Positions 9,266 to 11,235 of a stretch of 11,235 bases of DNA are shown piece after piece. The number at the start of each line of letters is the position of its first letter. Position 1 is the stretch's first letter. Source of the stretch: DASPXY01 sp038227745 (GTDB lineage: Bacteria; Planctomycetota; Planctomycetia; Gemmatales; Gemmataceae); the NCBI GenBank assembly GCA_038227745.1, contig JBBRPS010000306.1, positions 1 through 11,235 of the forward strand, in the 5' to 3' direction. Made by a program: the position numbers and the translations under genes. The notes below the pieces were generated by a model. That model did no database searches. It had not been told where the DNA came from and saw only the letters and a list, made by a program, of their open reading frames with translations.

Positions 9266-9940
9266 ATGGCCAAACACTTACAACGCGATCTGGAAAACCT
9301 CCAGCGCAACCTGCTCGCGCTCGCGGCTTCTGTCGAGGAGGCCATCCACAATGCGATCCGTGCTTTGCAGCAACGGGAAGCCGACCCGGCCGAGCAAGTA
9401 ATCGCCGGGGATGCGCAGATCGACCAGGAGGAGAACCACATCGAGGAAGAGTGCCTCAAGATCCTGGCCCTGCACCAGCCGGTAGCGGTGGACCTGCGCC
9501 GTATCGCCGCCGCCCTCAAAATCAACACCGACCTGGAGCGCATGGCCGACCTGGCCGAGGACATCGCCGAGCGGGCCCTGCACCTGACCGGGCTGCCTGT
9601 CATCCCCGTCCCGGCGAAACTCCAGCGTATGACCGACCTGACGACCACGATGGTCCGCCAGAGCCTGGATGCCTTCGTGAACCTTGACCCCCGCCAGGCG
9701 CGGCGGGTGTGCCGGCTCGACGATGAAGTAGATCGCTACAACAACGAGATCATCCAGGAACTGATCGGCCTGATGCAGGAATCCCCGGCGCAGGTCGAAG
9801 CGGGGCTGTCGCTGTTCTCGGCGACCCGGCACCTGGAGCGGATCGCCGACCATGCCACGAACATTGCCGAAGACGTGGTCTACCTGGTCGAGGGCACCAT
9901 CATCCGCCATCACCCGGCGGCCGTCGGGAGGGAGGAATGA
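9266..9940 (+). CDS. phoU: Phosphate signalling regulator PhoU
   Basis: This 224-residue, all-helical cytoplasmic protein would link the Pst transporter to PhoR and keep the Pho response off when phosphate is plentiful. It shows the family's internal duplication: two three-helix-bundle halves, each with a metal-cluster motif. The first is DLERMADLAEDIAE (89-102) and the second HLERIADHATNIAEDVVY (189-206). Length is typical (the E. coli protein is about 240 residues). The ATG at 9266 has only a weak GGGTG upstream, 23 bases after the pstB stop, so translation may be coupled. Next downstream is phoB. Confidence 0.95.
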   Translation: MAKHLQRDLENLQRNLLALAASVEEAIHNAIRALQQREADPAEQVIAGDAQIDQEENHIEEECLKILALHQPVAVDLRRIAAALKINTDLERMADLAEDIAERALHLTGLPVIPVPAKLQRMTDLTTTMVRQSLDAFVNLDPRQARRVCRLDDEVDRYNNEIIQELIGLMQESPAQVEAGLSLFSATRHLERIADHATNIAEDVVYLVEGTIIRHHPAAVGREE

Positions 9941-9947
9941 GGCCCGT

Positions 9948-9953
9948 GGAGGT
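9948..9953 (+). promoter_or_regulatory. Strong ribosome site bearing on the phoB start
   Basis: GGAGGT lies 6 bases before an in-frame TTG at 9960 but 39 bases before the ATG at 9993. It suggests PhoB may begin at TTG 9960, adding 11 residues (start codon, then ATASAGLVAA) ahead of the conserved MTRQRILIIEDE. ATG 9993 matches the usual family N-terminus but has no visible ribosome site. Confidence 0.55.
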
Positions 9954-9992
9954 ACCGCTTTGGCTACCGCTTCTGCCGGCTTGGTTGCAGCC

Positions 9993-10685
9993 ATGACCCG
10001 ACAACGCATCCTCATCATTGAAGATGAACGTGCCCTGACGGGCGTGCTGACCTACAATTTCCAGCGCGAGGGCTATGAAACCGTCGTCGCCCACGACGGT
10101 CAGGAAGGTCTGCGGAAGGCCCAGACGCTCCAGCCCGACTTCATCATCCTCGACCTGATGCTGCCCGTCCTGAACGGCCTGGAGGTTTGCCGGGAATTGC
10201 GGGCGGGCGAGCACACCCGTAACATCCCCATCCTGATGCTCACGGCCAAGGCCGAGGAGACCGACCAGGTGGTCGGTTTTTCGCTAGGGGCGGACGATTA
10301 CGTCACCAAGCCGTTCAGCGTCAAGGTGTTGGTGCAACGGATTAAAGCCTTGCAGCGCCGCCGCGAAGGGGAGACGAATACTGCCGATGTGGTGGAACAC
10401 CTGGGCGCGCGCATCGACCGGCTCAGGCACCTGGCTTCCGTCGAAGGCCGCGAACTCGACCTGACGCCGACCGAGTTCCGGCTGCTCGAGTGCCTGCTCC
10501 GCCAGCCCGGGCGCGCCTTCACGCGCTCTCAGTTGATGGACGCTGCTATCGGCGAGGGGGCCGTTGTGCTGGAACGGACCATCGACGTGCATGTCAAATC
10601 ATTGCGCCGCAAGCTCGGGCCGGCGGGGGAACTCATCCAAACGGTCCGCGGCGTGGGCTATCGTTTCCGCGAAACCCGGGCTTGA
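9993..10685 (+). CDS. phoB: Phosphate-regulon response regulator PhoB
   Basis: This 230-residue OmpR/PhoB-family transcription factor would be phosphorylated by PhoR and activate phosphate-starvation genes. The receiver domain (about 4-120) has the acidic pocket EDE (10-12), phospho-acceptor Asp54 in IILDLMLP, Thr84 and Lys106 in DDYVTKPF. After a linker (about 121-140), the winged-helix DNA-binding domain (about 141-228) shows LTPTEFRLLECLL, the recognition-helix stretch RTIDVHVKSLRRKLG (195-209) and the wing TVRGVGYRF (217-225), all typical of PhoB. It is last in the cluster, after phoU. Start choice is uncertain: ATG 9993 fits family alignments, while TTG 9960 has a strong GGAGGT. The protein probably controls its own transcript through the array at 8302-8329 (inference). 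PhoP is the name used for the equivalent in Gram-positives. Confidence 0.94.
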   Translation: MTRQRILIIEDERALTGVLTYNFQREGYETVVAHDGQEGLRKAQTLQPDFIILDLMLPVLNGLEVCRELRAGEHTRNIPILMLTAKAEETDQVVGFSLGADDYVTKPFSVKVLVQRIKALQRRREGETNTADVVEHLGARIDRLRHLASVEGRELDLTPTEFRLLECLLRQPGRAFTRSQLMDAAIGEGAVVLERTIDVHVKSLRRKLGPAGELIQTVRGVGYRFRETRA

Positions 10686-10808
10686 CCATGCGGTAACTGA
10701 GCGGCAGCGCCGCTGCCCGGGTGGCTAAAGGCGCTGCTGGCAGGGTTCTGACCTCGGGCAGGGTATGTCCCCTTTTCGGCCCGGCTGGTTCGGCTCGAAT
10801 AGCGTCGA

Positions 10809-10940
10809 TCAGCGGCGGCCTGTCAGTTTTTTCTTCGCGGTGAATTCGCGGATCGTGATCGTGTAGGCGCCCGCACCGCGCTGCCTGAAAGACGTGGCCA
10901 CGAGGGTGTGATCGCTCCCTTCCGCGCCTTCACGCGGCAT
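10809..10940 (-). pseudogene. 3' remnant of a possible PPC-type domain gene
   Basis: The minus-strand frame ends SDHTLVATSFRQRG, AGAYTITIREF, then TAKKKLTGRR and a TGA at 10809-10811. 'LVATSF..GAGAYTITIREF' resembles the final strands of bacterial pre-peptidase C-terminal (PPC) beta-sandwich domains, repeated in large secreted planctomycete proteins. Only about 35 residues look homologous (10809-10916). The nominal ATG at 10938-10940 is probably fortuitous, and the rest of the gene is missing, replaced by transposase sequence on the same strand. It seems to be the leftover 3' end of a gene disrupted by insertion or deletion. The domain call is from memory of family patterns and is moderate at best. 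Confidence 0.4.
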
Positions 10941-11235
10941 TTTCACCGGCTTTGCTCGCGCTCCCCTGCGTAGTAGGGGGTAACTCCGCCTCCTGGGCGT
11001 GCAGGTACGCCTGGTGGGCCTCGTCCCAGACCCCACTGAGCCACAGCACGCGCAGGTCCACCACCACCTGTCCCCCGCAAGATCCCAGCGCATCCCCGAC
11101 TGCTTCAGCCGCTGCGTGAACACCGTCTTGCAGGGGAGGAGTTGGCCCCGGTGCTGGACCCGCGGCAGCAGGCGGTCCGCGCGGGGCAGCAGTTCCTGAG
11201 CGCAGGGAGTGGCCAGGAGCAGGGCGGCGCGCGTA
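10930..11235 (-). pseudogene. Frameshifted transposase C-terminal fragment
   Basis: The reading runs in from beyond the window edge. In one frame it gives ...LPCKTVFTQRLKQSGMRW-DLAG (down to about 11078), then must shift one base at a C5 run (11072-11076, plus strand). It continues as GQVVVDLRVLWLSGVWDE, AHQAYLH and so on to a TGA at 10930-10932. Joined, 'GMRW..AGGQ.V..LR....SGVWD' resembles the C-terminus of DDE transposases, most like the ISKra4 group; this is recognition from memory. The one-base deletion makes this copy non-functional unless it is a sequencing error or a programmed frameshift. No terminal inverted repeat is evident between its stop codon and the adjoining PPC-like remnant. 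About 100 codons are visible; the rest lies outside. Confidence 0.5.

Noticed and set aside
10703..10717. GGCAGCG/CGCTGCC inverted repeat after phoB as a terminator
   Set aside because: The usable stem is only 5-6 pairs with a tight loop and no T-tract follows; the T6 at about 10827-10832 is too far away and belongs to lysine codons of the minus-strand remnant.
10961..10980. CCCCT/AGGGG short inverted repeat as an IS end or member of the 7-36 repeat family
   Set aside because: Only 5 paired bases, located inside the transposase reading frame rather than at its border.

Overview
The window most likely comes from a planctomycete, probably a Gemmata-type one. This is inferred from the high G+C content, a secreted formylglycine-type sulfatase, a membrane-anchored HEAT-repeat protein with a 'PLGYWLAALKDGDP'-style repeat, dispersed perfect palindromes between genes, and a decayed transposase with a planctomycete flavour. 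No rRNA or other phylogenetic marker is present, so the assignment is provisional.

Left part (1-3160), genes on the minus strand: two adjacent hairpin palindromes (7-36 and 58-100) lie just beyond the 3' end of a secreted sulfatase (152-1636). A long stretch of about 630 bases without a convincing gene follows, holding only a doubtful 45-codon ORF. Then comes a 296-residue HEAT-repeat protein with one N-terminal membrane helix (2268-3158).

Central and right part (3300-10685), genes on the plus strand: a complete phosphate-starvation (Pho) module in the order pstS, pstC-pstA (fused in one reading frame), phoR, pstB, phoU, phoB. PstS binds phosphate outside the membrane, the fused PstCA permease carries it in, and the PstB ATPase drives transport. 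PhoU couples transporter state to the sensor kinase PhoR, which phosphorylates the response regulator PhoB. Two matching arrays of CTTCAC-like hexamers with an exact 11-base period lie upstream of pstS (3305-3332) and pstB (8302-8329). They look like PhoB operators and suggest two autoregulated units: pstS-pstCA(-phoR) and pstB-phoU-phoB.

Right edge (10809-11235), minus strand: the last ~40 codons of what looks like a broken PPC-type domain protein, abutting the C-terminal end of a frameshifted transposase that runs off the window. This looks like insertion-sequence debris.

I see no CRISPR array, tRNA, rRNA, phage or toxin/defence system. The points most worth checking are the PstC-PstA fusion, the shared 11-base-period operator, and the separation of phoR from phoB by pstB and phoU.
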